Under the pieces are notes generated by a model. The model was given only the letters and a program-made list of their open reading frames with translations. It did not search any database and was not told where the DNA came from. A DNA stretch of 64,000 nucleotides. Origin: Escherichia coli. GTDB lineage: Bacteria > Pseudomonadota > Gammaproteobacteria > Enterobacterales > Enterobacteriaceae. The DNA lies in assembly GCF_036503815.1 (NCBI RefSeq), contig NZ_AP027764.1, forward strand, positions 3,782,001-3,846,000, written 5' to 3'. A program made the position numbers and the translations under genes. How positions within the stretch are numbered: position 1 is the stretch's first letter; each line of letters begins with the position of its first letter. Shown here in pieces: positions 27,889-38,000 of this stretch.

Positions 27889-28386
27889 ATGAACGGACTC
27901 ACGGCAACGGGTGTCACCGTCGGTATTTGTGCAGGGCTTTGGCAGTTAGTGTCTTCACATGTTGGGCTTTCTCAGGGATGGGAATTATTAGGAACCATTG
28001 GCTTTGTCGCCTTTTGCAGTTTTTATGCCGCAGGCGGCGGTAAATCGGGGTTTATCAGAAGCCTGGCGGTTAATTATTCCGGGATGGTGTGGGCGTTTTT
28101 CGCTGCGCTGGCTGCCGGTTGGCTGGCCTCGGTGAGTGGGATTTCCGGCTTCTGGGCGAGCGTGATTATGACTGTACCCTTCTCGGCGGTGGTGGTCTGG
28201 CAAGGACGTTTCGGTTTACTGTCTTTTATTCCCGGAGGCTTTCTCGGCATGACGCTGTTTTTTGCCAGCGGGATGAACTGGACGGTGACATTACTGGGTT
28301 TTCTGGCGGGTAACTGCGTGGGAATAATTTCAGAATATGGCGGACAAAAATTAAGCGAAGCGACGACTAAACGCGACGGGTATTAA
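27889..28386 (+). CDS. yahC: DUF1097 inner-membrane protein
   Basis: A 165-residue, very hydrophobic protein with five or so membrane helices rich in Gly and Ala (GGGKSGFIRSLAVNYSGMVW in the middle), a DUF1097 pattern as I recall. Function unknown. The start is ATG with GAGGGG 8 bases upstream. It is divergent from yahD with a 257-base gap that would hold both promoters, and is followed by yahB in the same direction. Confidence 0.9.
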   Translation: MNGLTATGVTVGICAGLWQLVSSHVGLSQGWELLGTIGFVAFCSFYAAGGGKSGFIRSLAVNYSGMVWAFFAALAAGWLASVSGISGFWASVIMTVPFSAVVVWQGRFGLLSFIPGGFLGMTLFFASGMNWTVTLLGFLAGNCVGIISEYGGQKLSEATTKRDGY

Positions 28387-28477
28387 AAGTTATTCAAAAA
28401 TGATTATCTATCTTTAACCGATACCTCTACAGTCATAGCTGGAGAAATTCATAGTAGATAATGGCGGGAATGGTTTA

Positions 28478-29410
28478 ATGAACTCAATTTTTACCGAAGA
28501 GAATCTGTTGGCATTTACTACCGCTGCGCGTTTTGGCAGCTTCAGTAAAGCCGCAGAAGAGTTGGGTTTAACCACTTCCGCCATTAGCTACACCATCAAG
28601 CGAATGGAAACAGGGCTGGATGTGGTGCTGTTCACTCGCAGTACCCGCAGCATTGAGTTAACGGAGTCCGGGCGTTATTTTTTCCGCAAAGCTACCGACC
28701 TGCTGAATGATTTTCACGCCATCAAACGCAGCATCGATACTATTTCGCAGGGCATAGAAGCGCGTGTGCGCATTTGTATTAACCAACTGCTTTATACGCC
28801 CAAACACACCGCACGCTTATTACAGGTACTGAAAAAGCAATTTCCAACCTGCCAGATTACCGTCACCACCGAAGTGTATAATGGCGTCTGGGATGCGATT
28901 ATTAATAATCAGGCGAATATCGCTATCGGCGCACCCGACACGCTGCTGGACGGCGGCGGCATTGATTACACGGAGATTGGCGCGATTCGCTGGGCTTTTG
29001 CTATCGCCCCGGATCACCCGTTAGCCTTTGTGCCGGAACCCATCGCCGAAAGCCAACTGCGTCTCTATCCTAATATCATGGTGGAAGACACCGCGCATAC
29101 GATTAATAAAAAAGTGGGCTGGTTGCTGCATGGGCAGGAGTCAATTCTGGTACCGGATTTCAACACCAAATGTCAGTGCCAGATTTTAGGTGAAGGGATT
29201 GGTTTTTTGCCGGATTACATGGTCCGCGAGGCGATGGCGCAATCCCTGCTGGTCACCCGACAAATCCATAACCCGCGCCAGGATTCGCGCATGTTACTGG
29301 CGACCCAGCACTCTGCCACCGGTCAGGTGACGCAGTGGATTAAAAAACAATTTTCGCCAAATGGCATATTAACGGGGATCTATCAGGATTTACTGCATCG
29401 GGAGAATTAA
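28478..29410 (+). CDS. yahB: LysR-type transcription regulator
   Basis: A 310-residue protein with the N-terminal winged helix (FTTAARFGSFSKAAEELGLT, then TTSAISYTIKRME) and a LysR effector domain from about residue 90. Target and inducer are unknown. It lies 91 bases downstream of yahC and could control yahC or the divergent yahDEFGIJ genes; LysR regulators commonly act on neighbours. Confidence 0.93.
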   Translation: MNSIFTEENLLAFTTAARFGSFSKAAEELGLTTSAISYTIKRMETGLDVVLFTRSTRSIELTESGRYFFRKATDLLNDFHAIKRSIDTISQGIEARVRICINQLLYTPKHTARLLQVLKKQFPTCQITVTTEVYNGVWDAIINNQANIAIGAPDTLLDGGGIDYTEIGAIRWAFAIAPDHPLAFVPEPIAESQLRLYPNIMVEDTAHTINKKVGWLLHGQESILVPDFNTKCQCQILGEGIGFLPDYMVREAMAQSLLVTRQIHNPRQDSRMLLATQHSATGQVTQWIKKQFSPNGILTGIYQDLLHREN

Positions 29411-29451
29411 TTGCTGCCAACCTCCCGATGCGCTGTGAATAGCGGTTTACA

Positions 29452-30540
29452 TCAACCACCTGCTTTCATTACCCATTCAGAGATAAATTTATTACCCGGT
29501 ACTGGCGGAGAGTACAAATAGCCCTGCAAAAAGTGAACGCCTTTGCCGATCATTAAATCCGCCTGCTCCTGGGTTTCTACCCCTTCCGCCACGATACTCA
29601 GACCAGGCTTACGCGCCAGTTCGACAATATTGTCCACAATATGACCGGAAATTTCGTCGACACTCGCCATTTGCACAAACGACTTGTCAATTTTAATAAA
29701 ATCGACCGGAAACGCCTGCAAATAACGATAGGTCGCATAACCCGTACCAAAGTCATCCAGCGCAAAGGTAATGTTGTGCTGATGAAGGCTGTCAAATATC
29801 GCTCTGGCTTCTGGCGTTACCGGAATGGGGTTGCGTTCCGTTAGCTCAAGAACCAGCTTGATTTTATCGTTACCTAATTTCTTGACCAGATTCAGACACT
29901 CTTTTTCAAATCCTGCGGCCAAAAAACATCCTGCCGAGACGTTGATGCCAATATGGAAATTATCCGGCAGCAAATGTTTTACTGGCATCAGAATATCCGC
30001 AGTCTGTTTCATCAGCTGGCGAGTCATTATGACAATAAGACCGGATGACTCCGCCAGAGGAATAAACTGATCCGGTGGGATAATTCCCGTTTGCGGATGT
30101 TCCCAGCGAACAAGCACTTCACAGCCCGTCAGTACCCCTGTCTGCGCGCAGAAAACGGGCTGGATCCACGGTTTGAATTCGTGATTTTCCAACGCCAGAC
30201 TGATGGCTTCAGGCGTGACGATATGGTGACAACGGTTATCAGGAATATAAAAATTATTTTTATTTCCCTTGCCACTGATGACTTGCGGATGATATTGAAA
30301 AAAGATATCCCGCCAGAAAGTAATATCACTCTGGATGCCTAATTTTTCATACAACTGCTTCTTCTGATGTGAAATTGTCTTTGCGCTACGATTTCTGTAT
30401 TGTGATATTTCTGTAACCGACATTCCCTCCATTAGCAGCTTGAGTAAAAGCCGTTCTTTTTCGGACACGATACCAGGCAAGGTCAAATTAACCGTTGCCC
30501 CGAACTCTTCCAAAAAAACACTCAAATCATGCGAAGCCAT
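29452..30540 (-). CDS. pdeL: c-di-GMP phosphodiesterase and DNA-binding protein
   Basis: A 362-residue protein with an N-terminal LuxR/FixJ-type helix-turn-helix (EGMSVTEISQYRNRSAKTIS, about residues 37-57) and a C-terminal EAL domain. The catalytic signs are EVLVRW, NVSAGCF, DDFGTGYATY, KIDKSFV and VAEGVET, all present, so c-di-GMP cleavage is expected. K-12 PdeL also activates its own promoter. The start is ATG 30540 with AAGGTG upstream. The first 25 residues and a linker near 85-105 differ from K-12 as I remember it, while the EAL domain is nearly identical; the divergent part lies towards ehaA. Confidence 0.93.
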   Translation of the reverse strand: MASHDLSVFLEEFGATVNLTLPGIVSEKERLLLKLLMEGMSVTEISQYRNRSAKTISHQKKQLYEKLGIQSDITFWRDIFFQYHPQVISGKGNKNNFYIPDNRCHHIVTPEAISLALENHEFKPWIQPVFCAQTGVLTGCEVLVRWEHPQTGIIPPDQFIPLAESSGLIVIMTRQLMKQTADILMPVKHLLPDNFHIGINVSAGCFLAAGFEKECLNLVKKLGNDKIKLVLELTERNPIPVTPEARAIFDSLHQHNITFALDDFGTGYATYRYLQAFPVDFIKIDKSFVQMASVDEISGHIVDNIVELARKPGLSIVAEGVETQEQADLMIGKGVHFLQGYLYSPPVPGNKFISEWVMKAGG

Positions 30541-30627
30541 TGAACACACCTTGATGAAATCTTGTGCGCCAGCTAAATCTGCTTGTCTTCACTCTGACTG
30601 ATAAAGCTGACTGCAAGAAAATGACAC

Positions 30628-30659
30628 AGAGAGCCGAATTGTCTCCCGTTCGGCTCTCT
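30628..30659. terminator. Strong hairpin behind ehaA
   Basis: AGAGAGCCGAA pairs with TTCGGCTCTCT over 11 bases with a 10-base loop. It lies 23 bases after the ehaA stop and in the pdeL upstream region, so it probably ends ehaA transcription and insulates pdeL. On the minus strand the following bases include TCATTTTC. Confidence 0.7.
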
Positions 30660-30681
30660 CTCCTTTTACTCATTATTCAGA

Positions 30682-33600
30682 TCAGAATTGCCACTTAATG
30701 CCCACCATTGCAGAGGTGTCATTATATCCTCTATCGGCAACCTGAACGCCCACATTCCCCCAGACATTCAGGTTGGCATTTAGCTGTCCTTCCACCCCGG
30801 TTTTTATCTCAGCAATATTTCGGGCTCCATCCTGAGTGACGGACACGCCATCCATACTGGTGCTGAAATCCTTACTGTTATGCAGCCAGTTCACTTCTAC
30901 AAACGGCTGGAACTCGCGGGATTTACCCTCATCCATTTTATGGTGGCTCTTCAGCCAGGTTTTTACGCCAAGTCGGGTTTGAACATTGCCATCACCGTTG
31001 CTATGAACAAGGGTGCCATTGCTTTCGCGGTGCTTATCGGCTTTTACACCCATCCAGGTAACCTGGGCTTGCGGCTGAACATACCATTCGTTACGCGTTC
31101 CCTGGCTGCCGTTAAATTCAGCTAATTTGTGTTTGTATCCAGCTTCCAGTGAAGCGGTAAATCCTTTTGATTTATAGGATTCACTTTGTAAGTCATCCCC
31201 TTTCACTGTGTTATCAAACCAGCTGTACTGCGCCCAACTGTCGAGATACGCGCCATTACGCGACTCGTCATCGGCATACCAGGTGGCATAGAGGCCTGTG
31301 CTATATCCGTTCACACTCGCTTTTGCACGATAACCAGTTCGCGAGGAAATGGTTTTGCTGTCGCTGTTGCCATATCCCGCCATGACCCCAACATGCCAGC
31401 TGTCGCTGCCGTTTTGGCTCCACTGCGCGATATCGCCTCCCAGTTGCAGAACATAGCGATTGCTTTGGGTTTTCAGCTGGCCGCTGCCATCACGCCATTT
31501 ATTATGACCACCTTCATGGCGCATCCACATAGTGGTTTGTTTCTGCTCACCCGTCACCATGTCGGTATAGTACGTATTACCCAGACGCTCATGCAGACGC
31601 GTGTTGAACATGGTATTCGCTGCTGCAAGGTTCGCAATGTAGCTACCCGCCTCCGGTCGCAGGTCATTATCCACATTCAGATCCGGACCCGGCGTAGGTG
31701 TCGGGTTAGGGTTCGGCTCTGGATTCGGGTTTGGCTCCGGATTCGGCATCGGGTCTGGCTCCGGCTGCAGTTCAGGAGAATCACTGCCGCTGGTCAGATA
31801 CCAGTTACCACTATTTGCCCCTTGTCCACGCGCGAGAGTGTAGTCATATGCCCCCGCAACGATACGCCCAGCCTGAACAAATTCGCCCTCAGACTTACCG
31901 TCAACATGGATAAGTTCGATACCGTTAAGGGTTTTCGCACCTGTACCTCCAGCGTTATTCACCGTAACGGCAGTCGTGCCGCTAGTATCGCCCTCGACAA
32001 CCAATTTATCGGTTACTGAGTCATCGCCATTCAGTACCGTATTCATTACCAGTTGGCCGTTATTACCGTGGTAGTTCCCCTTCACCACCAACACGTTGCC
32101 AGCTTGCTGTCCTGACATTCCGGTCATCAGCGTACCGTTGTTGGTCAGATTGCCGCCCAGGGTGTAATTCACAGACGCAGCCGCTCTTTTTTCAGCGCTA
32201 TTATTCAACACCAGGGTACCGTTGTTCTCAAGGTTTGCGCTACCCAATCCCTGCGCATGACTAACCAGGACATTAGCCGAATTAGCAATGTTCACATTCG
32301 CCGTCAGGTTGCTGTTATCGCCCGCGATATCCAGCGTGCCGCCCTGAACATTCAGCTCTCCGCTTCCCGTTAACGAACCGGTTGAAGTGCCCCCGTTGGT
32401 AACCGTCAGACTCCCGCCGTTCAAGCTCAGCAGTGAATCGGCGCTGCCATTGAGCGTGCCCACGATCTGGCTGTGACCATTCATATCCAGTTCAGTCTCT
32501 GCCGCCAGACGCAGTTCATGGGTATTACCCAACACGTTATCGTTATTCAACAAAAGCGTCCCGCTACGTAGATCGGTAACACCGGTATAGTCATTGTCTT
32601 TGTTTGAAAGCGATACGGTCTGACCTTTCTGGCTGCTGAAGGCCAGGTCACCACTGCCGGTAACCTTTGCACTGAGATCGGCGGCATTCTCGCTCTTACC
32701 GTTGGCACTCAGCACCAGGGCGTCACTGTCGGTAGCCTGCAAATCAAGCTGGGTCAGGCCGTAACCGATATACAGACCATCATTGTTTACCCCACTCGTC
32801 AGGCGATAATCATAAGTGCCGACGGCCGCTTTTTGCCCATTCTGCTGAATATCACGCTGTGAGCTGCTGGAGAGGATTTGCCCATTTTTATTCTGTAGTT
32901 GAAGATTACCCGCATCCCCCAGAACTTCCGCACCCTGTGCATCAACCAGCTTAATGGTGCTGTTACCATCATCGACTTCAGTGAGCGATAACGCAGAGTC
33001 AATATCACGAGAAACAGAGCGTACAACGTCACTGTCAGTAACCTGAATCACACCCTCGCCGCGCAAATCCAGCGTTTTACTAACGTTGACCGTCCCTTCT
33101 GTCATCTGCGCGCCAGCGGCCAGGGCACCAAAATCAACGGTTCCGCCCGAGAATCCCAGAGTGCTAATGGAGTGAGCGCCCTTACCCACTGTTATCTGGC
33201 TTCCCTGACCCGCAGTGATCCCGCCTTTCTGCAGAAACTCAGCATTTTTTTCCAGGTTAAATGTCGTGTTCTGGAATGCCAGTGCCCCCTGAAACCAGTC
33301 TGTATAAGCAAACTCATCGAAGGAGAATTCGTGATTCCCCATGTTTATTTCAACAACGCCTTTACCTTCAAGATCGTTATCAAACACCCAATCTTTATTG
33401 GCATTAATTTGCAGTTTGCCATCAACATCCAGTTCTGCACGGCCGATGTTCTTGTCTTCAGAAATAACAGCGACAGCATCGGAAGCGACATCAATATATC
33501 CGCTGAATGCATAGTTATTGCCGGTCAACTCCACCGTCCCACTGTCGATACTTATTGTACCGTTGCCGGAAATCTTATTGGCAAAGGTCATGCTATCGTC

Positions 33601-34665
33601 AGCCTTCAGGTGTAATTTCCCGCGGTTGGTGATCTCTGCAGTGCCTATATTTTGAGTGATCCCCAAAGCCCCGTTTTTCTCAATTTTGACTTTGCCGCTA
33701 AAGGCGGAGTTATCACCGGTTAAGTAAGTTGTACCATTGAGCGCATTGATATAGCCCAGGCCCTCGCTGCCACTGACAATATCCGCGGAAATAGTCGCGT
33801 TTTTGTCTGTGTGGTTTAAAGTGATTTTCTTCTCGGATGTTTTTGCCCACACAAACTCAATTTTTTCGGCATCAATAATCCCTGCTGCTTTCGCATCGCT
33901 CCCTTCCTGGGCACCTAGCGCCAACTCCGAATTGGTGCTTAAACTAATAGTCGGCGCAGAAATTTTACCACCTTCCGAAACAGCAAGTGTTGTATCGGAG
34001 ACTTGATCATAATAGCCCAGGCTAATTTGCTTACTGGCATTAACTTCACCGCCGTTATTAACTGACAGGTACTGATTACCACCGTAACTGCTGTAAACGC
34101 CCATAAAGAAGGTTTCAGAATTTACCTGGCTACCTTCCCCACTGACATTTCCCTGCGTATAAGTCAGACGACTGGTGCCCTTAACATGGATTTTGCCGCC
34201 GTTGGAGACATTAAAATAGCCGCGATCGTGTCTCATGCCTGAGTTTGATTCATACAAATCATCAGCATATAACTCGCTGCCAGCATTGGAGACATTCAGG
34301 AACCCCGTACCTTTCAGCAAAAAGTTAAGTGGGCCATTGATTGTTACCTTTCCTCCGGTAATATCCAACCCACCACCAGAAGCGAGAGTCAGACGCGGAC
34401 GGGAAGTATCTGTCGCATTGATTACCAGATTGGCATTGTCAGTCACCGTAATACGGTAATCGATGCTCTGGTTCTCTTTGCCAAAATCAATAGTTTTATC
34501 CTGGTTTACGATGACATCATCGGCGAATACCAGAGATGAATATAAACTTATCGCGCTAATTAAAACAGCCCGGGACTTTTTTCCTTTTACTCTGCTCCCC
34601 AGCTCAGAGCAGACGCTCCAACAGTTACGGGACCTGTTCCACTTTAGCCGATATATTTTATTCAT
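30682..34665 (-). CDS. ehaA: EhaA autotransporter adhesin
   Basis: A 1327-residue AIDA-type (type Va) autotransporter that, in enterohaemorrhagic E. coli, promotes aggregation, biofilm and adhesion. It opens with an extended signal peptide (MNKIYRLKWNRSRNCW, then a hydrophobic segment ending VFA near residue 45). The passenger follows, a Gly/Asn/Ser-rich beta-helix with repeated units like TGDNSAFSGKVKI and TGNNYAFSGYIDV. A Pro-Asn-Glu linker lies at about residues 963-996. The C-terminal beta-barrel ends in GIKWQF with the terminal Phe needed for insertion. The start is ATG 34665 with GGAG 8-9 bases upstream; the frame extends eight codons further. It is intact and inserted between pdeL and betT relative to K-12. 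Confidence 0.92.
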   Translation of the reverse strand: MNKIYRLKWNRSRNCWSVCSELGSRVKGKKSRAVLISAISLYSSLVFADDVIVNQDKTIDFGKENQSIDYRITVTDNANLVINATDTSRPRLTLASGGGLDITGGKVTINGPLNFLLKGTGFLNVSNAGSELYADDLYESNSGMRHDRGYFNVSNGGKIHVKGTSRLTYTQGNVSGEGSQVNSETFFMGVYSSYGGNQYLSVNNGGEVNASKQISLGYYDQVSDTTLAVSEGGKISAPTISLSTNSELALGAQEGSDAKAAGIIDAEKIEFVWAKTSEKKITLNHTDKNATISADIVSGSEGLGYINALNGTTYLTGDNSAFSGKVKIEKNGALGITQNIGTAEITNRGKLHLKADDSMTFANKISGNGTISIDSGTVELTGNNYAFSGYIDVASDAVAVISEDKNIGRAELDVDGKLQINANKDWVFDNDLEGKGVVEINMGNHEFSFDEFAYTDWFQGALAFQNTTFNLEKNAEFLQKGGITAGQGSQITVGKGAHSISTLGFSGGTVDFGALAAGAQMTEGTVNVSKTLDLRGEGVIQVTDSDVVRSVSRDIDSALSLTEVDDGNSTIKLVDAQGAEVLGDAGNLQLQNKNGQILSSSSQRDIQQNGQKAAVGTYDYRLTSGVNNDGLYIGYGLTQLDLQATDSDALVLSANGKSENAADLSAKVTGSGDLAFSSQKGQTVSLSNKDNDYTGVTDLRSGTLLLNNDNVLGNTHELRLAAETELDMNGHSQIVGTLNGSADSLLSLNGGSLTVTNGGTSTGSLTGSGELNVQGGTLDIAGDNSNLTANVNIANSANVLVSHAQGLGSANLENNGTLVLNNSAEKRAAASVNYTLGGNLTNNGTLMTGMSGQQAGNVLVVKGNYHGNNGQLVMNTVLNGDDSVTDKLVVEGDTSGTTAVTVNNAGGTGAKTLNGIELIHVDGKSEGEFVQAGRIVAGAYDYTLARGQGANSGNWYLTSGSDSPELQPEPDPMPNPEPNPNPEPNPNPTPTPGPDLNVDNDLRPEAGSYIANLAAANTMFNTRLHERLGNTYYTDMVTGEQKQTTMWMRHEGGHNKWRDGSGQLKTQSNRYVLQLGGDIAQWSQNGSDSWHVGVMAGYGNSDSKTISSRTGYRAKASVNGYSTGLYATWYADDESRNGAYLDSWAQYSWFDNTVKGDDLQSESYKSKGFTASLEAGYKHKLAEFNGSQGTRNEWYVQPQAQVTWMGVKADKHRESNGTLVHSNGDGNVQTRLGVKTWLKSHHKMDEGKSREFQPFVEVNWLHNSKDFSTSMDGVSVTQDGARNIAEIKTGVEGQLNANLNVWGNVGVQVADRGYNDTSAMVGIKWQF

Positions 34666-35237
34666 CACAATCTCCAGCAATACATCCAAATAAAACTAAG
34701 ATTGCATAAACAGCAACGCATTAAATGCCATTCCGGTTACTGTTCATCGCATATAAAAATTCAAAAATTTTGCATAGCATTGACAACCACATATCTGAGT
34801 ATGTAGTTCAGAGGGTAATAAAATAGCAAGTTATTACTGAAAACTTATTTTAAGTTAACACTCTTAACTTTATCATTACATTCCTCCCAGTCTCTAATAC
34901 CTGCGCATTATATGTATCCAGGAACTCAAATCAACTCAAAATATAAACAAAAGCAGGAGGAATACATTTAATATACAGCCGATAAAAGTGGTAACTCTTA
35001 TTAGGCATCAAAATATAAGAATCGTCTTATTAATAAATATATAACTCTATAGGACTGAATCCATTCAGCTAATACAAAATAAAATCGTTAATTAATAAAA
35101 TATAAAATCATGAAGTGATACAAGAGGAATTGCAGGATATGACATGACAATCATATATAATATATGCATAATTTTTTACAGCGAGTCAATGATTCCCGCG
35201 CCATATGCAGACATGGCGCGGTTTTATGCAATAATAA
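34666..35237. other. A+T-rich gap between ehaA and betT
   Basis: 572 bases without a supported gene. The sequence is strikingly A+T-rich and has several TATAAT-like words, so the ehaA promoter must lie here. Such composition suits H-NS silencing and an acquired segment. The part from about 35170 to 35237 carries ATGGCGCGG and its partner CCGCGCCAT, a small hairpin near the betT 3' end that may stop betT mRNA. Confidence 0.6.
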
Positions 35238-37271
35238 TCACGCGTCCGGGAACATCACGCTATGGCCCGGCGCTTCACGATGGAGATGGATAAAGTTAAG
35301 GTGCCGCTCGTACTGGTCGAGAATATCGGTGATCACCTGCTCTTTGCTGTAGTCCATCAGGTCGTTGCCCTGGCTGCCTTCTAACAGGAAGGTTTCCAGC
35401 CGGTAGTAGGTCGATTTACCGCTACGTGCGCGGTAGGTAAAGCCCGGCACCGAATATTGCTGCGGCCAAATCTGATAGACAAAGTTTTGCTCTTCGCCCA
35501 TATGCACCAACAAATCCAGATGCCCCAACTGTTGTCCCTCTTCCGGCGGCAGGCTTTTTAGCTCCACGTACGCGCCGCGCAACCGCAGCTCCTGCGCCAC
35601 TTCTTCCATTGCCGGATAACAGACGGTTTCCATCATCTGTTTGGTGTAACGCGTTCCTGGGTAGTTCATCAGGCGCGAGAGACGCTTTTTCCAGCTCAGG
35701 CGATCCTGAAGCCCCAGCGGTCGCGGTGCGGTATCACGGTTGGCACTTTCACGGCGGTAATCTTCTACCTTCAGAGATTTATACAATCCCGCCATCACGA
35801 AGAAAATCACAAAGCTGAACGGCAGCCCCATGATTACCGTGGTGTTTTGCAGCGCGGATATCCCGTTGGTCATCAGCATGCCAAGCGTCAGCAGACCAAT
35901 CGCCACCGACCAGAAGACGCGCAGCCAGCCGGGGGCGTCGCTGTTGATATCTTTAAGCTGCGAGGTGAAATTCCCCAGCACCAGCGCGCCGGAGTCCGCC
36001 GAGGTCACATAAAACAGCAGGCCAGTAATGGTGGCAACCGAGGCGCTAAAGGTAAATGCCGGATATTGCGCCAGCAGGCTGTAGAAGCCGCGCTCCGGAT
36101 GGACCATCGCTTCCTCGGCAAATGCCGCGCCGCCGTGGATGATTTCATACAACGCGCTATTGCCGAACACCGAGAGCCATAACAGCGTGAAGGTAAACGG
36201 AATAATCAACGTCCCCAGTACGAACTGGCGAATGGTGCGTCCACGCGAGATACGCGCCAGGAACAGGCCGACAAACGGCGACCAGGCTACCCACCATGCC
36301 CAGAAAAAGAGCGTCCAGTTATTCATCCACTCAACCGGGCGGTCAAAGGCGAAACTGTTGAGCGTCATGCCCATAAAGCGGTTAACGTAATCGCCAACGT
36401 TCAGCACCAGCGCATTAAGCAGGAACGAGGTGTCGCCCATAAACAGCACGAACAGGATCAACCCCAGCGCCAGTGCGACATTGAGTTCAGACAATACGCG
36501 AATGCCTTTGTCGACACCGGAAGTCACCGAGATAGTCGCGATGATTACCGACAGCGCGATCAGCGCCGCTTTCGCCGCCATTGAATCCGGGATATCAAAC
36601 AGTACGCTCAGGCCATAGTTAAGCTGCACCACGCCAATGCCGAGCGTGGTGGCAATCCCGAAGATGGTGCCGATCACCGCTGCAATATCCACCGAGTGAC
36701 CAATCGGCCCGTTGATCCGTTTACCGAAAATCGGATACAGCGCCGAGCGGATCGTGAGCGGCAAATTATAACGATAGCTGAAGTATCCGAGCGCCATGCC
36801 CATCAGCGCATACATCGACCAGCCGGTTAAGCCGTAGTGAAACAGCGTCCAGACCATCGCCTGACGCGCCGCTTCCATCGTCTGCCCTGCCCCTTCCGGC
36901 GGCTGCATATACTGCGTGACCGGCTCAGCAACGGAGAAGAACATCAGATCAATACCAATCCCGGCAGCGAACAGCATCGCCGCCCAGCTCAGTAGACTGA
37001 ATTCCGGTTTGGATTGTTCAGGCCCGAGCTTCACCGAACCAAAACGCGAACAAGCGATGCAGACCACAAAGACAATATAGAGCGTTGCCGCCAGCAGATA
37101 GTACCAACCGAAGGTTTTAGAAACCCAGTCCAGCGTGCGGCCAATCCACAGGGCTGAGAAGTCGCGAAACAGGATCGTTGTCAGGGAAAACAACAAAATC
37201 AGTCCGGCGGAGGTGTAAAACACCACCGGATTGATTTTGTCCTTTTCCCTGCTGTGCGAAAGGTCTGTCAT
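35238..37271 (-). CDS. betT: High-affinity choline transporter
   Basis: A 677-residue proton-driven transporter of the BCCT family that imports choline for osmoprotection. It has twelve predicted membrane helices and the family Trp-rich signature WTLFFWAWWVAWSPFVGLF near residue 320. A long C-terminal cytoplasmic domain of about 170 residues (after SLKVEDYRRE) is known to be involved in osmotic activation. The start is ATG 37271. It is divergent from betIBA with a shared control region of 128 bases. Confidence 0.97.
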   Translation of the reverse strand: MTDLSHSREKDKINPVVFYTSAGLILLFSLTTILFRDFSALWIGRTLDWVSKTFGWYYLLAATLYIVFVVCIACSRFGSVKLGPEQSKPEFSLLSWAAMLFAAGIGIDLMFFSVAEPVTQYMQPPEGAGQTMEAARQAMVWTLFHYGLTGWSMYALMGMALGYFSYRYNLPLTIRSALYPIFGKRINGPIGHSVDIAAVIGTIFGIATTLGIGVVQLNYGLSVLFDIPDSMAAKAALIALSVIIATISVTSGVDKGIRVLSELNVALALGLILFVLFMGDTSFLLNALVLNVGDYVNRFMGMTLNSFAFDRPVEWMNNWTLFFWAWWVAWSPFVGLFLARISRGRTIRQFVLGTLIIPFTFTLLWLSVFGNSALYEIIHGGAAFAEEAMVHPERGFYSLLAQYPAFTFSASVATITGLLFYVTSADSGALVLGNFTSQLKDINSDAPGWLRVFWSVAIGLLTLGMLMTNGISALQNTTVIMGLPFSFVIFFVMAGLYKSLKVEDYRRESANRDTAPRPLGLQDRLSWKKRLSRLMNYPGTRYTKQMMETVCYPAMEEVAQELRLRGAYVELKSLPPEEGQQLGHLDLLVHMGEEQNFVYQIWPQQYSVPGFTYRARSGKSTYYRLETFLLEGSQGNDLMDYSKEQVITDILDQYERHLNFIHLHREAPGHSVMFPDA

Positions 37272-37332
37272 CCAGTATCCCCACTGTTATTGTTACCATT
37301 TAAAATCAAATTAGTAACAATTAAGACACATT

Positions 37333-37353
37333 TTATATTGAACGTCCAATCAA
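37333..37353. promoter_or_regulatory. BetI operator in the betT-betI gap
   Basis: A 21-base site with ATTGAACGTCCAAT at its centre, an ATTG/CAAT inverted repeat. It agrees with my memory of the mapped BetI operator. It lies between the divergent genes, where BetI represses both and choline relieves repression. Confidence 0.75.
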
Positions 37354-37399
37354 TAACGGCTTTAATAGATTAACAACGCTGATGAATGGAGTGGCAAAA

Positions 37400-37987
37400 A
37401 TGCCCAAATTGGGGATGCAGTCGATCCGGCGCAGACAACTGATCGACGCCACGCTGGAAGCAATAAATGAAGTAGGTATGCACGATGCGACGATCGCGCA
37501 GATCGCCCGCCGGGCGGGCGTTTCCACCGGGATCATTAGCCACTATTTCAAAGATAAAAATGGTCTGCTGGAAGCAACCATGCGTGATATCACCAGCCAG
37601 CTGCGTGACGCGGTCTTGAACCGCTTACACGCGCTACCGGATGGCAGCCCTGAGCAGCGATTACAGGCGATTGTTGACGGAAATTTCGATGAGACTCAGG
37701 TCAGTAATGCTGCGATGAAAGCCTGGCTGGCGTTTTGGGCCAGCAGTATGCATCAGCCGATGCTTTACCGTTTGCAGCAGGTGAGCAGCCGCCGATTGTT
37801 GTCGAATCTGGTGAGCGAATTTCACCGCGAGTTACCGCGCAAAGAGGCACAGGAGGCAGGTTATGGCCTGGCCGCGCTGATTGACGGTTTATGGCTGCGC
37901 GCGGCATTGAGCGGTAAACCGCTGAATAAATCTCTCGCACACTCGCTCACCCGCCACTTTATCACTCAGCATTTACCCACCGATTAA
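37400..37987 (+). CDS. betI: Choline-responsive TetR-type repressor
   Basis: A 195-residue TetR-family repressor with the N-terminal helix-turn-helix TIAQIARRAGVSTGIISHYF (about 32-51) and a helical ligand domain. It represses betT and betIBA and responds to choline. The start is ATG 37400, with GGAG 10 bases upstream; the frame extends six codons to an ATG with no better site. First gene of betIBA, 13 bases before betB. Confidence 0.96.
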   Translation: MPKLGMQSIRRRQLIDATLEAINEVGMHDATIAQIARRAGVSTGIISHYFKDKNGLLEATMRDITSQLRDAVLNRLHALPDGSPEQRLQAIVDGNFDETQVSNAAMKAWLAFWASSMHQPMLYRLQQVSSRRLLSNLVSEFHRELPRKEAQEAGYGLAALIDGLWLRAALSGKPLNKSLAHSLTRHFITQHLPTD

Positions 37988-38000
37988 CCGAGGAGACGTG

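Noticed and set aside
31678..31775. Short tandem repeats that might suggest a CRISPR or satellite
   Set aside because: They are the codons of the Pro-Asn-Glu linker of EhaA, irregular and without spacers.
31393..32019. 208-codon plus-strand frame inside ehaA
   Set aside because: Antisense of the Pro/Asn linker and passenger; the apparent Arg-rich repeats are the complement of the linker repeats.
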